From Chloroflexota bacterium (GTDB lineage: Bacteria > Chloroflexota > UBA11872): 64,000 nt of DNA. Positions 1 to 9,236 of the stretch are shown in pieces. Where the stretch lies: positions 43,796 through 107,795 of the forward strand of contig JAJDVX010000004.1 in the NCBI GenBank assembly GCA_022825895.1, in the 5' to 3' direction. A program made the translations under genes and the position numbers. Positions within the stretch are counted from its first letter, which is position 1. Each line of letters begins with the position of its first letter. The notes below the pieces were generated by a model. It was not told the origin of the DNA and ran no database searches. It was given only the letters and a program-made list of their open reading frames with translations.

Positions 1-3000
1 CCCGGCGTGAAGTTCGCCTCCATCAGCAGCGCGTCGTTTCACACCTGCGGCATCCGCCTGGATGGCGTGGCGGTGTGCTGGGGGGATGACGCGGATGGTG
101 AGTCCTTGCCCCCTGCAGGCGAGCGGTTCGTCTCAATCAGCAGCGGCGCCGGCCGAACCTGCGCCCTACGCAAGGACGGGACGCCGGTCTGCTGGGGCCG
201 CGAGAGCGCCGACGAAACGTCGGCGGTGGCGACTGAGCAGTTCAGCGCCATCAGTGCCGGCTGGGGCCACGCCTGCGCGCTGCGGGCGGACGGCACGGCC
301 GTCTGCTGGGGGAGTAACTGGGGCGGTCAGGCCACGCCACCCGAGGCTCAGAGGTTCAGGGCCATCAGCACTGGCTGGGACCACACCTGCGCCTTGCGCG
401 AGGACGGCGCGGCCGTCTGCTGGGGCCGCAATCAGTATGGCCAAGCGTCCCCGCCGGAGCACGAGCGCTTTGTGGACATCAGCACGAACACCTACCACAC
501 CTGCGCGCTGAGAGAAGACGGCACGCCCGTGTGTTGGGGCGCAACCGATCCGTGGTCGGACAGCGGTCAGGCGTCCCCGCGTCCCGGGGAGCGGTTTGTG
601 TCGGTGAGCAGCGGAGACAACTTCACCTGCGGCCTGCGGTCGGACGGCACCTACGGATGCTGGCGATTCGGTCCCGCAAAGCTCGGATTCGACCTCGACA
701 CCGTCGGCCGCGAGCGATTCTGGGCGGTAAGCGATCGTACGCTGACGGCCGTAAGCAGCGGCAACCGGCATACCTGTGCGATTGATACGGACGGCACGCT
801 GCGGTGCTGGGGACTGAACGACTATGGACAGGCGGAGCCTCCGGCGGCGGGGACGTTTATTGCCGTCAGCAGCGGAGGACGACACACCTGCGGCCTGCGC
901 GACGATGGCAAGGCTGTCTGCTGGGGCGACGCGGCGGATGGCCGGACCGAGCCGCCGGCCGACGATCGATTCGTTGCGATCAGCAGTGGATGGGCCCACA
1001 GCTGTGCGCTGCGTGACGACGGCTCGGCCGCGTGCTGGGGCAGGGACCATAGCGGCCAGGCCTCGTCGCCAGTAGCCGAACGCTTCAGCGCAATCAGTAG
1101 CGGGCTCACGCACACGTGCGCGCTGCGCCAGGATGGATCGGCGGTGTGCTGGGGCCGGGATGACGACGGCCAGGCCTCGGCACCGGACGGCCGGCGGTTC
1201 ATCGCCATCAGCAGTGGCTCGGACTACACGTGCGCTCTCCACGAGGACGGAAGCCCGTTCTGCTGGGGGGATCCGGATGACGAAACGGCGACCCCGCCGT
1301 ATGTCGAGCGCTTCGTCGCGATCAGCAGTGGCCCGGATCATGCGTGCGGACTGCGCGCCGACGGCACGCCGGTCTGCTGGGGCGAACGGAATGCGGTCGC
1401 TCCGCCGGGCGAGCACTTCGACGCTATCAGCATCGGCGCCGTGCATACCTGCGCGCTGCGTACAGACGGACGCCCCGTCTGCTGGGGCAGCGGCTTCGTC
1501 ACGCCGACCGAGTCGGCCGTGCGTTCACAGTTCGAGACGGTCAGTGTTCAGAGCTTCGTGGCTATCAGCAGCGGCTACGGGCACGTCTGCGCGCTGCGCG
1601 AGGACGGGTCGGCTGTCTGCTGGGGCTCGAGCGGCGCCGGCCAGACCGCGGCGCCGCATGGCGAGACGTTTTCCTCGCTGTCCAGCGGAAGCTCTCACAC
1701 GTGCGGATTGCGCTCCGATGGCGTGGCGGTCTGCTGGGGATATGACGAACAGGGTCAGGCAGCGTCTCCTGAGGACGATCGGTTTACGGCGCTCACCAGC
1801 GGTAGCTATCACACCTGCGGGCTTCGTACCGACGGCACCGCAATCTGTTGGGGGCGAGACGACAGCGGCGAGGCGTCGCCGCCCGAAGGCGTGCAGTTCA
1901 TGGCAGTCAGCGCCGGCGAGCGCCATACCTGCGGCGTGCGAACCGACGGCGTGGCGGTCTGCTGGGGGGACGATGAGCACGGCAAGTCGACGCCAACGCA
2001 GGCCGAGCGATTCGTTGCCGTGAGCGGCGGCGAGGAGCACACCTGCGCGCTGCGCGCCGACGGGACGCCGGTCTGCTGGGGCATGGCCGGAAGCGTGTCG
2101 TCCCCGCCGCACGGCGTGGCGTTTACCGCACTCAGCAGCGGCCCACAGCACACGTGTGGATTGCTGGCGGACGGGACGCCGGTCTGCTGGGGCTCAAACG
2201 CCGGCGGTTATGAAACTCCTGGCGGGCGAGCCGTAGCGCCGCACGGCGAGAAACTCAGCGCGGTGAGCAGTGGCGGTGACTTTACGTGCGGCCTTCGCAC
2301 GGACGGCACGCCGGTTTGCTGGGGCGGGCGCTTCGAAACCGGAGCGCCGCGCTATCCGCCTATCGCCGGCGGCCCGTTTGTTGCGATGAGCAGTGGGGAG
2401 TTGCATACCTGTGCGCTGCGCGAAGACGGCTCGCCGCTCTGTTGGGGCGACGACACCCACGGTCAGGCGTCGCCGCCAGCGGACGAGCGCTTCGTGGCCG
2501 TGAGCAGCGGCGAGCACCACACCTGCGGGCTGCGCGAGGACGGTGGCGCCGTGTGCTGGGGATCGAATCGCGACGGGCGGTCAACGACGCCGGTCGACGA
2601 GCAGTTCGAGTCCCTGAGTAGCGGCTCAAGCCACAGCTGCGCTTTGAGGTTGGATGGATCGGTGGCGTGCTGGGGGCGCGACGACCAGGGGCAGGCCTCG
2701 CCGCCAGCAGCCGAGACGTTTGTGGCGATCGGCAGCGGCGGGGAGCATACCTGCGGTCTACGCGAGGACGGGTCCACGCTCTGCTGGGGCGCTGAAGACC
2801 GATCCAGCAGCTGGGGCAAGCTCTGGCCACCGGAGGACGAGCGCTTTGTCGCCCTCAGTGTTGGGCCGAACCATACCTGTGGGTTGAGGGCGGACGGCAC
2901 GTTCTGGTGCAGCACGGACTTCAATCAGTGGTCCGGGGTGTTCGAGCACGAGCGTTTCGTTGCCATTAGCAGCGCCCGTGAACGCCTATGTGGCCTTCGG

Positions 3001-4875
3001 GACGATGGCTCGGCCGTTTGCTTTGGTGACTTCCACACATTCCGTCCGGTAAGTCAGCAATTTGTGTCGCTCAGCAGCGGGGCTCGGCACACCTGTGGGC
3101 TGCGCGAGGACGGCGCCATCCTGTGTTGGGGTCAGAACGACCGGGGCCAGGCATCGCTCCAGGACCGGTACCCAACGTCATTGCGTGGCGAGCGGTTCAC
3201 GGCCGTGACCGCCGGCAGCCGCGTCGCCTGCGCGCTTCGCCAGGACGGGACGCCGGTCTGCTGGGTGGCGCCCGATTCCAGGTGGTCGTCGCCACGCGAC
3301 CTTCCGGAGACTCCAGACGAGCGGCTGAAGACAGTCAGCGCCGGGTCCGGTTACGTCTGTGGGCTTCGCGACGATGGCACCCCCGTGTGCTGGGGACAGG
3401 ACTGGAACGGTCGAGCCGTGCCGCCGGAAGGCGAAGTGTTCGCGGCCATTAGCAGTGGCTCCGGGCACACCTGCGCGCTGCGTCCGGACGGCACGCCGGT
3501 GTGCTGGGGGAGCAACGACGACGGATCCGGTCGGCACGCCGGCGGGGCGTCGCCGCCGGCTGGCGAGCGCTTCGCGACCATCAGCGTGGGCGCCTTCCAC
3601 ACCTGCGCCCTGCGCGAGGACGGAACCCCCATGTGCTGGGGTAGCAACGAGGACGGGCGCGGCAACCCCGTTGGCCAGGCTGCACCGCCCAGCGGCGAGC
3701 GCTTCACGACCCTCAGCAGTGGATCGCTCCACACGTGCGCTCTGCGCGCGGGCGGGACGGCCGTCTGCTGGGGTGAGAACCACGACGGCCGGTCGTCGCC
3801 GCCGAAGCACGAGTCGTTCGTCGCGATCGACAGCGGGGACGAACACACCTGCGGTGTCCGCGCCAACGGATCCGCCGTCTGCTGGGGGCAGAACTGGAAC
3901 GGCCAGGCCGCGGCGCCGTCGGGCGAGACATTTGCGGCCCTCGGCAGTGGGCAGGACTTCAGCTGCGCCCTGCGCCAGGACGGAACGGCGACGTGCTGGG
4001 GCGAGGGGTACCCCCGCCCGCCTGAGGTGACACCGCCGTACACGCCGCCGGCACCGCCGCTGCCCAGCCCGCTGCCAGCGTTCGTGGCCGTCAGCTGCGG
4101 CAGTTTCCACACCTGTGCGCTCAGCCTGGATGGTCAGGCAATTTGCTGGGGCGGCCGGTCCGGCCTTCGGCCGGTGTGGCCGCCGGAGGGTGAGCGGTTT
4201 GTCGCGCTCACCAGCGGGTGGAGCCACACGTGCGGGCTACGCGACGACGGAACGGCCGTGTGCTGGGGTGTTGGCGTCGCCGTCAGCGAGCCGCCCCCTG
4301 CCGGCGAAACGTTCTCCGCGCTGAGCAGCGGCTCAAGCCACACCTGCGGCTTGCGTAGCGATGGGACGGCGGTCTGCTGGGGCTTCGACGAGGACGGTCG
4401 AACCTGGCCGCCGGCCGGCGAACGGTTCACGATGCTCAGCAGTGGCGGCGCTCACACCTGCGGCCTGCGCGAGGATGGGACGGCGGTCTGCTGGGGACGC
4501 GACGACGAAGGCCAGGCCTCGCCGCCCGCCGACGAGCGGTTTACGGCAATTGCCAGCGGCAGCGATCACACGTGCGGGTTGCGTGCGGATGGGACCGTCC
4601 GCTGCTGGGGCGACAAATCAGCCCCTCACGCGACGCCGCCGGTGGGTGAGACCTTTGTGGCCATCAGCAGCGACGACTACCGCACCTGTGGGCTCCGTAG
4701 CGATGGGACCGTGGAGTGCTGGGGATCCTTCCGACCCGGCGAATCCACATCGCCCGACGACGTGCGGATCACCACCATCAGCATGGGTCGAGCACACACC
4801 TGTGGCCTGCGCGCGGACGGAACCGTGGCTTGCTGGGGGTCCGATGACGAGGGCCAGGTGTGGCCGTCGCGATGA
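1..4875 (+). CDS. Giant RCC1-repeat (RCC1_2 type) protein, 5' end missing at window edge
   Basis: The frame is open from base 1, and codons before the first possible start (GTG at 7) already read as the end of a repeat linker (P-G-V-K-F), so the gene very probably begins outside the window. I count 41 tandem repeats of about 38 residues. The repeat core is F-x-A-I-S-S-G, then H-T-C-A/G-L-R, then D-G-T, then V-C-W-G, followed by a G-Q-A-S-P-P linker. Each repeat normally carries two cysteines, suggesting an extracellular disulfide-rich beta-propeller-like protein. A proline-rich linker near 4020-4080 breaks the array into two blocks. RCC1_2 repeats are known as beta-propeller blades and are abundant in eukaryote-like proteins of symbiotic bacteria; surface adhesion or host-interaction roles are inference. 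Its TGA overlaps an in-frame ATG of the next gene (4872). Confidence 0.85.
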   Translation, partial: PGVKFASISSASFHTCGIRLDGVAVCWGDDADGESLPPAGERFVSISSGAGRTCALRKDGTPVCWGRESADETSAVATEQFSAISAGWGHACALRADGTAVCWGSNWGGQATPPEAQRFRAISTGWDHTCALREDGAAVCWGRNQYGQASPPEHERFVDISTNTYHTCALREDGTPVCWGATDPWSDSGQASPRPGERFVSVSSGDNFTCGLRSDGTYGCWRFGPAKLGFDLDTVGRERFWAVSDRTLTAVSSGNRHTCAIDTDGTLRCWGLNDYGQAEPPAAGTFIAVSSGGRHTCGLRDDGKAVCWGDAADGRTEPPADDRFVAISSGWAHSCALRDDGSAACWGRDHSGQASSPVAERFSAISSGLTHTCALRQDGSAVCWGRDDDGQASAPDGRRFIAISSGSDYTCALHEDGSPFCWGDPDDETATPPYVERFVAISSGPDHACGLRADGTPVCWGERNAVAPPGEHFDAISIGAVHTCALRTDGRPVCWGSGFVTPTESAVRSQFETVSVQSFVAISSGYGHVCALREDGSAVCWGSSGAGQTAAPHGETFSSLSSGSSHTCGLRSDGVAVCWGYDEQGQAASPEDDRFTALTSGSYHTCGLRTDGTAICWGRDDSGEASPPEGVQFMAVSAGERHTCGVRTDGVAVCWGDDEHGKSTPTQAERFVAVSGGEEHTCALRADGTPVCWGMAGSVSSPPHGVAFTALSSGPQHTCGLLADGTPVCWGSNAGGYETPGGRAVAPHGEKLSAVSSGGDFTCGLRTDGTPVCWGGRFETGAPRYPPIAGGPFVAMSSGELHTCALREDGSPLCWGDDTHGQASPPADERFVAVSSGEHHTCGLREDGGAVCWGSNRDGRSTTPVDEQFESLSSGSSHSCALRLDGSVACWGRDDQGQASPPAAETFVAIGSGGEHTCGLREDGSTLCWGAEDRSSSWGKLWPPEDERFVALSVGPNHTCGLRADGTFWCSTDFNQWSGVFEHERFVAISSARERLCGLRDDGSAVCFGDFHTFRPVSQQFVSLSSGARHTCGLREDGAILCWGQNDRGQASLQDRYPTSLRGERFTAVTAGSRVACALRQDGTPVCWVAPDSRWSSPRDLPETPDERLKTVSAGSGYVCGLRDDGTPVCWGQDWNGRAVPPEGEVFAAISSGSGHTCALRPDGTPVCWGSNDDGSGRHAGGASPPAGERFATISVGAFHTCALREDGTPMCWGSNEDGRGNPVGQAAPPSGERFTTLSSGSLHTCALRAGGTAVCWGENHDGRSSPPKHESFVAIDSGDEHTCGVRANGSAVCWGQNWNGQAAAPSGETFAALGSGQDFSCALRQDGTATCWGEGYPRPPEVTPPYTPPAPPLPSPLPAFVAVSCGSFHTCALSLDGQAICWGGRSGLRPVWPPEGERFVALTSGWSHTCGLRDDGTAVCWGVGVAVSEPPPAGETFSALSSGSSHTCGLRSDGTAVCWGFDEDGRTWPPAGERFTMLSSGGAHTCGLREDGTAVCWGRDDEGQASPPADERFTAIASGSDHTCGLRADGTVRCWGDKSAPHATPPVGETFVAISSDDYRTCGLRSDGTVECWGSFRPGESTSPDDVRITTISMGRAHTCGLRADGTVACWGSDDEGQVWPSR

Positions 4876-4997
4876 GGCTGGTGAACGTGCCGACAGTCCG
4901 CCTAGACGTCAACCGCTCTGCCGCTCTTGGGGCGGGCCAGCGACTTCTGTCGTCTTGTTCAGCTCCGGCGATTCGGCTGATTTCAGGCCTTCGTCGG

Positions 4998-7900
4998 ATG
5001 AGCGGCAAGTCGAGGCCATTGCCCGGACGGCTGCGACCTCTCACCGCAAGACGTAGGTCCCGGGCCCTGGCGCCGCCGTTGCGCTTCGTCGCGCTGGCCG
5101 CCGTGCTGGTTGCGCTCGGTGTGAGCCTCACGACCCGGCCGGCGCATGCGCACAGCCGCCTTCCGCCGTGCGAGGGTTGGGGTCCCCGCGGCGTTCACTC
5201 GACCAATGCCCAGAACTCGGTGCAATGGACGCCGGGTGGCTCCGAACTGCTTTTCGTCCACAGCGACCAGCTCTACCAGGCGACGGCGGACGGGACGCGC
5301 GTGCAAGGGACGTTTGAGGTGCCGTACGAGGCCCACATCGAGATGCGGTCGTATCTCAAGGTCTACCTGACGCACGCCGACGTCTCCCCTTCCGGGACAC
5401 AGGTGGCGTACTCCGTCTGCTGGGACTCCTTCACGTTCTGGGACAGCCCGCCAAGGGAACCGCCGGACGAGGAGTCCCGCGCGGTGCACGTTCCGATCGG
5501 AACGGAGTTCTTCGAGGTCGCTGTCTGGGATGCGACCACCGACGAGGTGGACTACCTGGCCGTTGGCAGCGTGCCCGTGTGGTCGCCCGACGGCACCCGC
5601 ATTGCGTTTCTGTCCGATCACAATTACGCCGACACGTCCGCTGGCAGCCAGGCAAGCAACGAGGTCGATCCGGGGCTCTTCAGCATGGCCGCGGACGGCT
5701 CCGACATCCAACGCCTGGCGCCGGCGGACCCTGGGGACGTCGGCCTTCCGCCCCGCTGGTCGCCGGACGGACGGCTGCTGGCCTTTGTGCGTGGCGTGGG
5801 TTCGGCGGAGCAGGCGGTGTTCACGGTGGGCGCCGACGGATCGAATCTCAGGCAGATCTCCGCCGCGGCCAGCCTTCCCTCCTGGTCCCCCGACGGCGCG
5901 CGCCTGGCGCTGGCGTTGCCCGACGGGGACGAGGTGGCGCTGTACACCCTCGCGGCGGACGGCTCGGACCCGCGGCGGCTGACGACGATCGAGGGCTGGC
6001 AGAGCCAGGGCTGGAATGAAGAGTCGTACGCGGAGGATCCGTCGGTTGCCTGGATCGAGACGGTGGCCTGGTCGCCGGACGGATCGAAGATTCTCTATAC
6101 GTGTGGATGGGCGTCGGTCTGCGTGGTCGACCTGGATGGAAATCCCGTCGGGTCATCGCCTGAGAACTTCGGGGAGCCACACGGACCGGTCTGGTCGCCC
6201 GACGGATCGCGAATCGCGATTGGCATAGGCGCTGAAGTCGACCGCTATTCGCGCAGCGTGCCCGAGGTTCTCTACACGATGAGGCCCGACGGTTCCGACC
6301 TGCAGGTGCTTGTGACCCTGGGCGTCGGGCTGGTGGCCGAGAGCGTCAGAGAGGCCGACCTTGCAACGCGATACGCGGCCTGCACCGCCGGATACGTAGT
6401 CCCCGAACCCGGTGCGAATCCCGGCCTGGTGAGCGACTGCCAGACGCTGATGAATCTTCGTGACTGGCTGTTCGGCGCGGTGACCACGAACTGGAATGCC
6501 GGGACGCCGATCGACGAGTGGGTGGGGCTGACCATCGAGGGCTCGCCGCGGCGGGTGACGGGACTGAGGGTGGGAAGCGGCAGCTACGGCGATGCGGTAA
6601 CCGCGGGCATCATCCCGCCCGAGGTCGCCAACCTGCCCAGGCTGCGGACGCTCGAGCTTGCCGGCAACCAGATATCGGGGAACATTCCGCCGGCGCTCGG
6701 TCAACTCGCCGAGTTGGAGACGCTGGACGTCGCCCACAATCAGCTTTCGGGAGGGATTCCAGCAGCGCTCGGCGATCTCGGCTCGCTGCGGAGCCTGAAC
6801 CTGTCGGGAAACCGGCTCTACGGTGAAATTCCACCGGAAGTGGGCCGGCTGACGGGCCTTGAACTCCTGGATTTGGCCGGGAACGATCTGACCGGCGAGA
6901 TTCCAGAGGAATTGGGCAACCTTTCCAGCCTGCAGAAGCTCAACCTTCGGGAAAACGAGTTCGACGGGAGGATTCCGGGAGAGTTGGGCCAACTTGCCGG
7001 CCTGGTGGAGCTGGACCTCGCGGAGAGTGGTGTCGCGGGCAGCATTCCGCCCGAAATCGGCGACCTGGCCGGGCTGGAGACGCTGGACCTCTCGAACAAT
7101 GCGCTGACGGGTGACATTCCGCCCGAGCTTGGCGGGCTGCGAAACTTGACGGAGCTAAATCTCGCCGAGAACCAGCTGACGGGCCTCATCCCCTGGGAGC
7201 TGGGCTGGCTGACCAAGCTCACGGATCTGCAGTTCGGAGGCAACCAACTCACCGGACGTGTTCCGGTGGCCTTGGGGTCTATGTACCAATTGTGGTCGCT
7301 GGGACTGTGGGGCAATCAACTCGAGGAGTGCCTGCCATTCCACCTGAACCGACGTGAGCCGCCGTACATCAGCCCGCGCGAGTGGGCGACCTGCGAGGCC
7401 GGTTCGTATGCCTTCAACATTCGAGACGACGCGTTGCCCGGGGCCAGTGTGGGCCGGGTGTACATCCCCGGCCGGCTGGCGGACACGGTCAGCTACGTGA
7501 TCGCGGGCGGCAACGAGGCCGGGGCGTTTGCCATCGACTCGAGCAGCGGCCGCATCAGCGTTGCAGGCGAACTGGACGCTTCAGCGGTCGATGCCTATTC
7601 GCTGACGGTCGCGGCGAGCGACGGACTCGACGACGTGGTGAGCGTGGAGATCCGGGTCAATCCAGCGCCCTCGCCGCCGACCTGCGCCAGTGGAATCGCC
7701 GTGCCAAATCCGGAGGAGAATCCCGGGCTGGTGAACGACTGCCGGATCCTGCTCCAGGCGCGGGAAGTTCTGGTCGGGCGGGGCTGGCTGAATTGGAGCG
7801 CCGAGGCCCCGATGGAGCAGTGGGAAGCGATCGAACTCGGCGGTACGCCGCGACGCGTCCTGGCGTTGGAGATTCGAGGGCCCCACGGCGGCAGGCGCAT

Positions 7901-8267
7901 CCCGCCCGAGCTTGGAGGTCTGAGCGCTTTGCGGCGACTGGTGCTCTTCAACAACCGTTTGTGGGGCACCATTCCGAGCGAACTCGGGCAACTGCGCGAG
8001 TTGCGCGAGCTCGATCTGTCAAATAACGCATTCTCGGAAGCAATACCGCCGGAACTGGGTCGGCTTGCCAACCTGACCCACCTGAATCTCTTCGTCAATC
8101 GCCTAACCGGACAGGTTCCAGCGGAACTCGGACAACTGACGAATCTGCGGGAATTGCACCTCGGCATGAACCACTACCTGATCCAGTGCCTGCCGAGCAG
8201 CCTGGCCGCCCGAGCGCGGCAGGGCGCCACGTTGCCGGACTGGCCGACGTGCGAGGCGGACGGCTAG
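4998..8267 (+). CDS. Exported protein with TolB-like propeller, leucine-rich repeats and cadherin-like domain
   Basis: Bases about 5190-6330 encode TolB/WD40-like PD40 repeats (five or more W-S-P-D-G motifs). Bases about 6600-7350 encode plant-type LRRs (L-x-x-N-x-L-x-G-x-I-P-P-E-L-G-x-L). Bases about 7400-7660 encode a cadherin-like domain, and about 7900-8200 a second LRR block. Each LRR block is preceded by the same cap module, at 6381 and 7683: C-x5-VPxP-x4-NPGLV-x-DC, then a W-containing stretch. The start is chosen at ATG 4998 because it puts a basic n-region and a hydrophobic stretch (FVALAAVLVALGVSL) followed by A-H-A at a normal signal-peptide distance. ATG 4872 would overlap the upstream TGA (ATGA) but adds 42 unlikely residues. 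Probably a secreted or surface protein; the binding partner is unknown. Confidence 0.8.
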   Translation: MSGKSRPLPGRLRPLTARRRSRALAPPLRFVALAAVLVALGVSLTTRPAHAHSRLPPCEGWGPRGVHSTNAQNSVQWTPGGSELLFVHSDQLYQATADGTRVQGTFEVPYEAHIEMRSYLKVYLTHADVSPSGTQVAYSVCWDSFTFWDSPPREPPDEESRAVHVPIGTEFFEVAVWDATTDEVDYLAVGSVPVWSPDGTRIAFLSDHNYADTSAGSQASNEVDPGLFSMAADGSDIQRLAPADPGDVGLPPRWSPDGRLLAFVRGVGSAEQAVFTVGADGSNLRQISAAASLPSWSPDGARLALALPDGDEVALYTLAADGSDPRRLTTIEGWQSQGWNEESYAEDPSVAWIETVAWSPDGSKILYTCGWASVCVVDLDGNPVGSSPENFGEPHGPVWSPDGSRIAIGIGAEVDRYSRSVPEVLYTMRPDGSDLQVLVTLGVGLVAESVREADLATRYAACTAGYVVPEPGANPGLVSDCQTLMNLRDWLFGAVTTNWNAGTPIDEWVGLTIEGSPRRVTGLRVGSGSYGDAVTAGIIPPEVANLPRLRTLELAGNQISGNIPPALGQLAELETLDVAHNQLSGGIPAALGDLGSLRSLNLSGNRLYGEIPPEVGRLTGLELLDLAGNDLTGEIPEELGNLSSLQKLNLRENEFDGRIPGELGQLAGLVELDLAESGVAGSIPPEIGDLAGLETLDLSNNALTGDIPPELGGLRNLTELNLAENQLTGLIPWELGWLTKLTDLQFGGNQLTGRVPVALGSMYQLWSLGLWGNQLEECLPFHLNRREPPYISPREWATCEAGSYAFNIRDDALPGASVGRVYIPGRLADTVSYVIAGGNEAGAFAIDSSSGRISVAGELDASAVDAYSLTVAASDGLDDVVSVEIRVNPAPSPPTCASGIAVPNPEENPGLVNDCRILLQAREVLVGRGWLNWSAEAPMEQWEAIELGGTPRRVLALEIRGPHGGRRIPPELGGLSALRRLVLFNNRLWGTIPSELGQLRELRELDLSNNAFSEAIPPELGRLANLTHLNLFVNRLTGQVPAELGQLTNLRELHLGMNHYLIQCLPSSLAARARQGATLPDWPTCEADG

Positions 8268-8270
8268 CGG

Positions 8271-9017
8271 TCAGACCATGAGTTCGCCGCCGGTGATGTC
8301 GAGGGCGGCGCCGGTGATGTAGGCGGCGCGGTCGGAGGCGAGGAAGCAGACGAGTTCGGCGACCTCGGAAGGCGCACCCATGCGGTTCAAGGGAATCGAC
8401 GGGATGTATTCCTGGATGCGTTCCTCGGACCAGGCGACGCGAAGCATGTCGGTGTCGATCATGCCGGGGCAGACGGCGTTGACGGTGATGTCGTAGGCGG
8501 CCAGTTCCTTGGCGGCCGCGCGGGTGAGGCCGAGCACGGCGGCCTTTGAGGTGGTGTAGGAGGCGCCGCCCACGGTGCTGACGTTCTTGCCGGCGGTGGA
8601 CGAGAAGTTGACGATGCGACCGTAGCTGTTGGCCTGCATGGCCGGGATGACGGCCTGGGTGCAGAAGAAGACGCCGTTGACGTTGACATCCAGGACCCGG
8701 CGCCACTCGGACTCCTGGATGGACTCGAAGGCCGTAGGCGAGACGATGCCGGCGTTGTTGACGAGGATGTCCAGGCGACCGAAATGCTCGGTGACCGCGG
8801 CAATCATGGACTCGACGGATGTGCGGTCTGCCACGTTGGCCGGAAACGCCGCGGCGTTGGATCCAAGTTCGGATGCGACGGCTTCGATTTGCTCGGCATT
8901 GACGTCGTTGACGGCAACCAGCGCGCCGCCGGCCAGCAGGCGCTCGGCGGTGGCGCGGCCCATGCCGCGGGCGGCTCCGGTTACCAATGCGACGCGGCCC
9001 TGGAACTCAGCGGTCAT
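8271..9017 (-). CDS. Short-chain dehydrogenase/reductase (SDR, 3-oxoacyl-ACP reductase-like)
   Basis: A classical SDR of 248 residues. The cofactor loop TGAARGMG is at residues 13-20, NNAG at 87-90 and the active-site asparagine in the LDVNVNG segment. The catalytic Ser is near 139-140, with Y154-T-T-S-K158. NAD(P)-dependent oxidation or reduction of a hydroxyl/keto group is expected; the substrate cannot be told. The start at 9017 is supported by a GAGGAG ribosome site 9 nt upstream; an in-frame longer start would include that site. It sits tail to tail with the LRR gene (3-nt gap). The neighbouring PhyH, MDR and TIM-barrel genes suggest catabolism of organic compounds (inference). Confidence 0.9.
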   Translation of the reverse strand: MTAEFQGRVALVTGAARGMGRATAERLLAGGALVAVNDVNAEQIEAVASELGSNAAAFPANVADRTSVESMIAAVTEHFGRLDILVNNAGIVSPTAFESIQESEWRRVLDVNVNGVFFCTQAVIPAMQANSYGRIVNFSSTAGKNVSTVGGASYTTSKAAVLGLTRAAAKELAAYDITVNAVCPGMIDTDMLRVAWSEERIQEYIPSIPLNRMGAPSEVAELVCFLASDRAAYITGAALDITGGELMV

Positions 9018-9080
9018 CTGGGCGATCTCCTCGGGTGACCCGTTCGGCAATTCCGAAACATCATCCTGCCAGCCATGCGG

Positions 9081-9236
9081 TCACGTGACCGCCACATCAA
9101 ACCACAGGCCCCAATGGTCGGAGCCGTACCGGTCGCCATCGCCATGCGCGGTTCCGAAGCGTCCCTCGGCGACGATCTTCAATGTCGAGCGGGCGGCCGA
9201 GCGAATGAGCAGGTGGTCGATTCGGAGTCCGGCGTC
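9081..9236 (-). pseudogene. C-terminal remnant of an endonuclease/exonuclease/phosphatase family protein
   Basis: The minus strand reads D-A-G-L-R-I-D-H-L-L-I-R-S at the start and G-S-D-H-W-G-L-W-F-D-V at the end. These are the two C-terminal signature blocks of the EEP/exonuclease III superfamily: R-I-D-H/Y and the S-D-H-x-P/G active-site motif with its catalytic His. The frame is shifted +1 relative to the upstream 226-codon gene and overlaps its TGA by 2 nt. Upstream in the remnant frame a stop occurs after roughly 20 more codons, so no start or N-terminal domain is present. It looks like the surviving tail of a gene whose front was deleted or replaced by the upstream gene. An assembly join or frameshift is an alternative. 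Confidence 0.6.

Noticed and set aside
166..1446. Long minus-strand open frame opposite the RCC1 repeats
   Set aside because: Its protein is a periodic Arg/Ala pattern mirroring the 38-residue repeats on the other strand; no start signal or family.
1..4875. Repetitive DNA as a CRISPR array or satellite
   Set aside because: The repeats keep an open frame with conserved residues and variable third positions; they are coding repeats.
4860..4997. Earlier starts (GTG 4860, ATG 4872) for the propeller-LRR protein
   Set aside because: They would place about 70 residues ahead of the signal segment and have no ribosome site. The ATGA overlap at 4872 remains a caveat.
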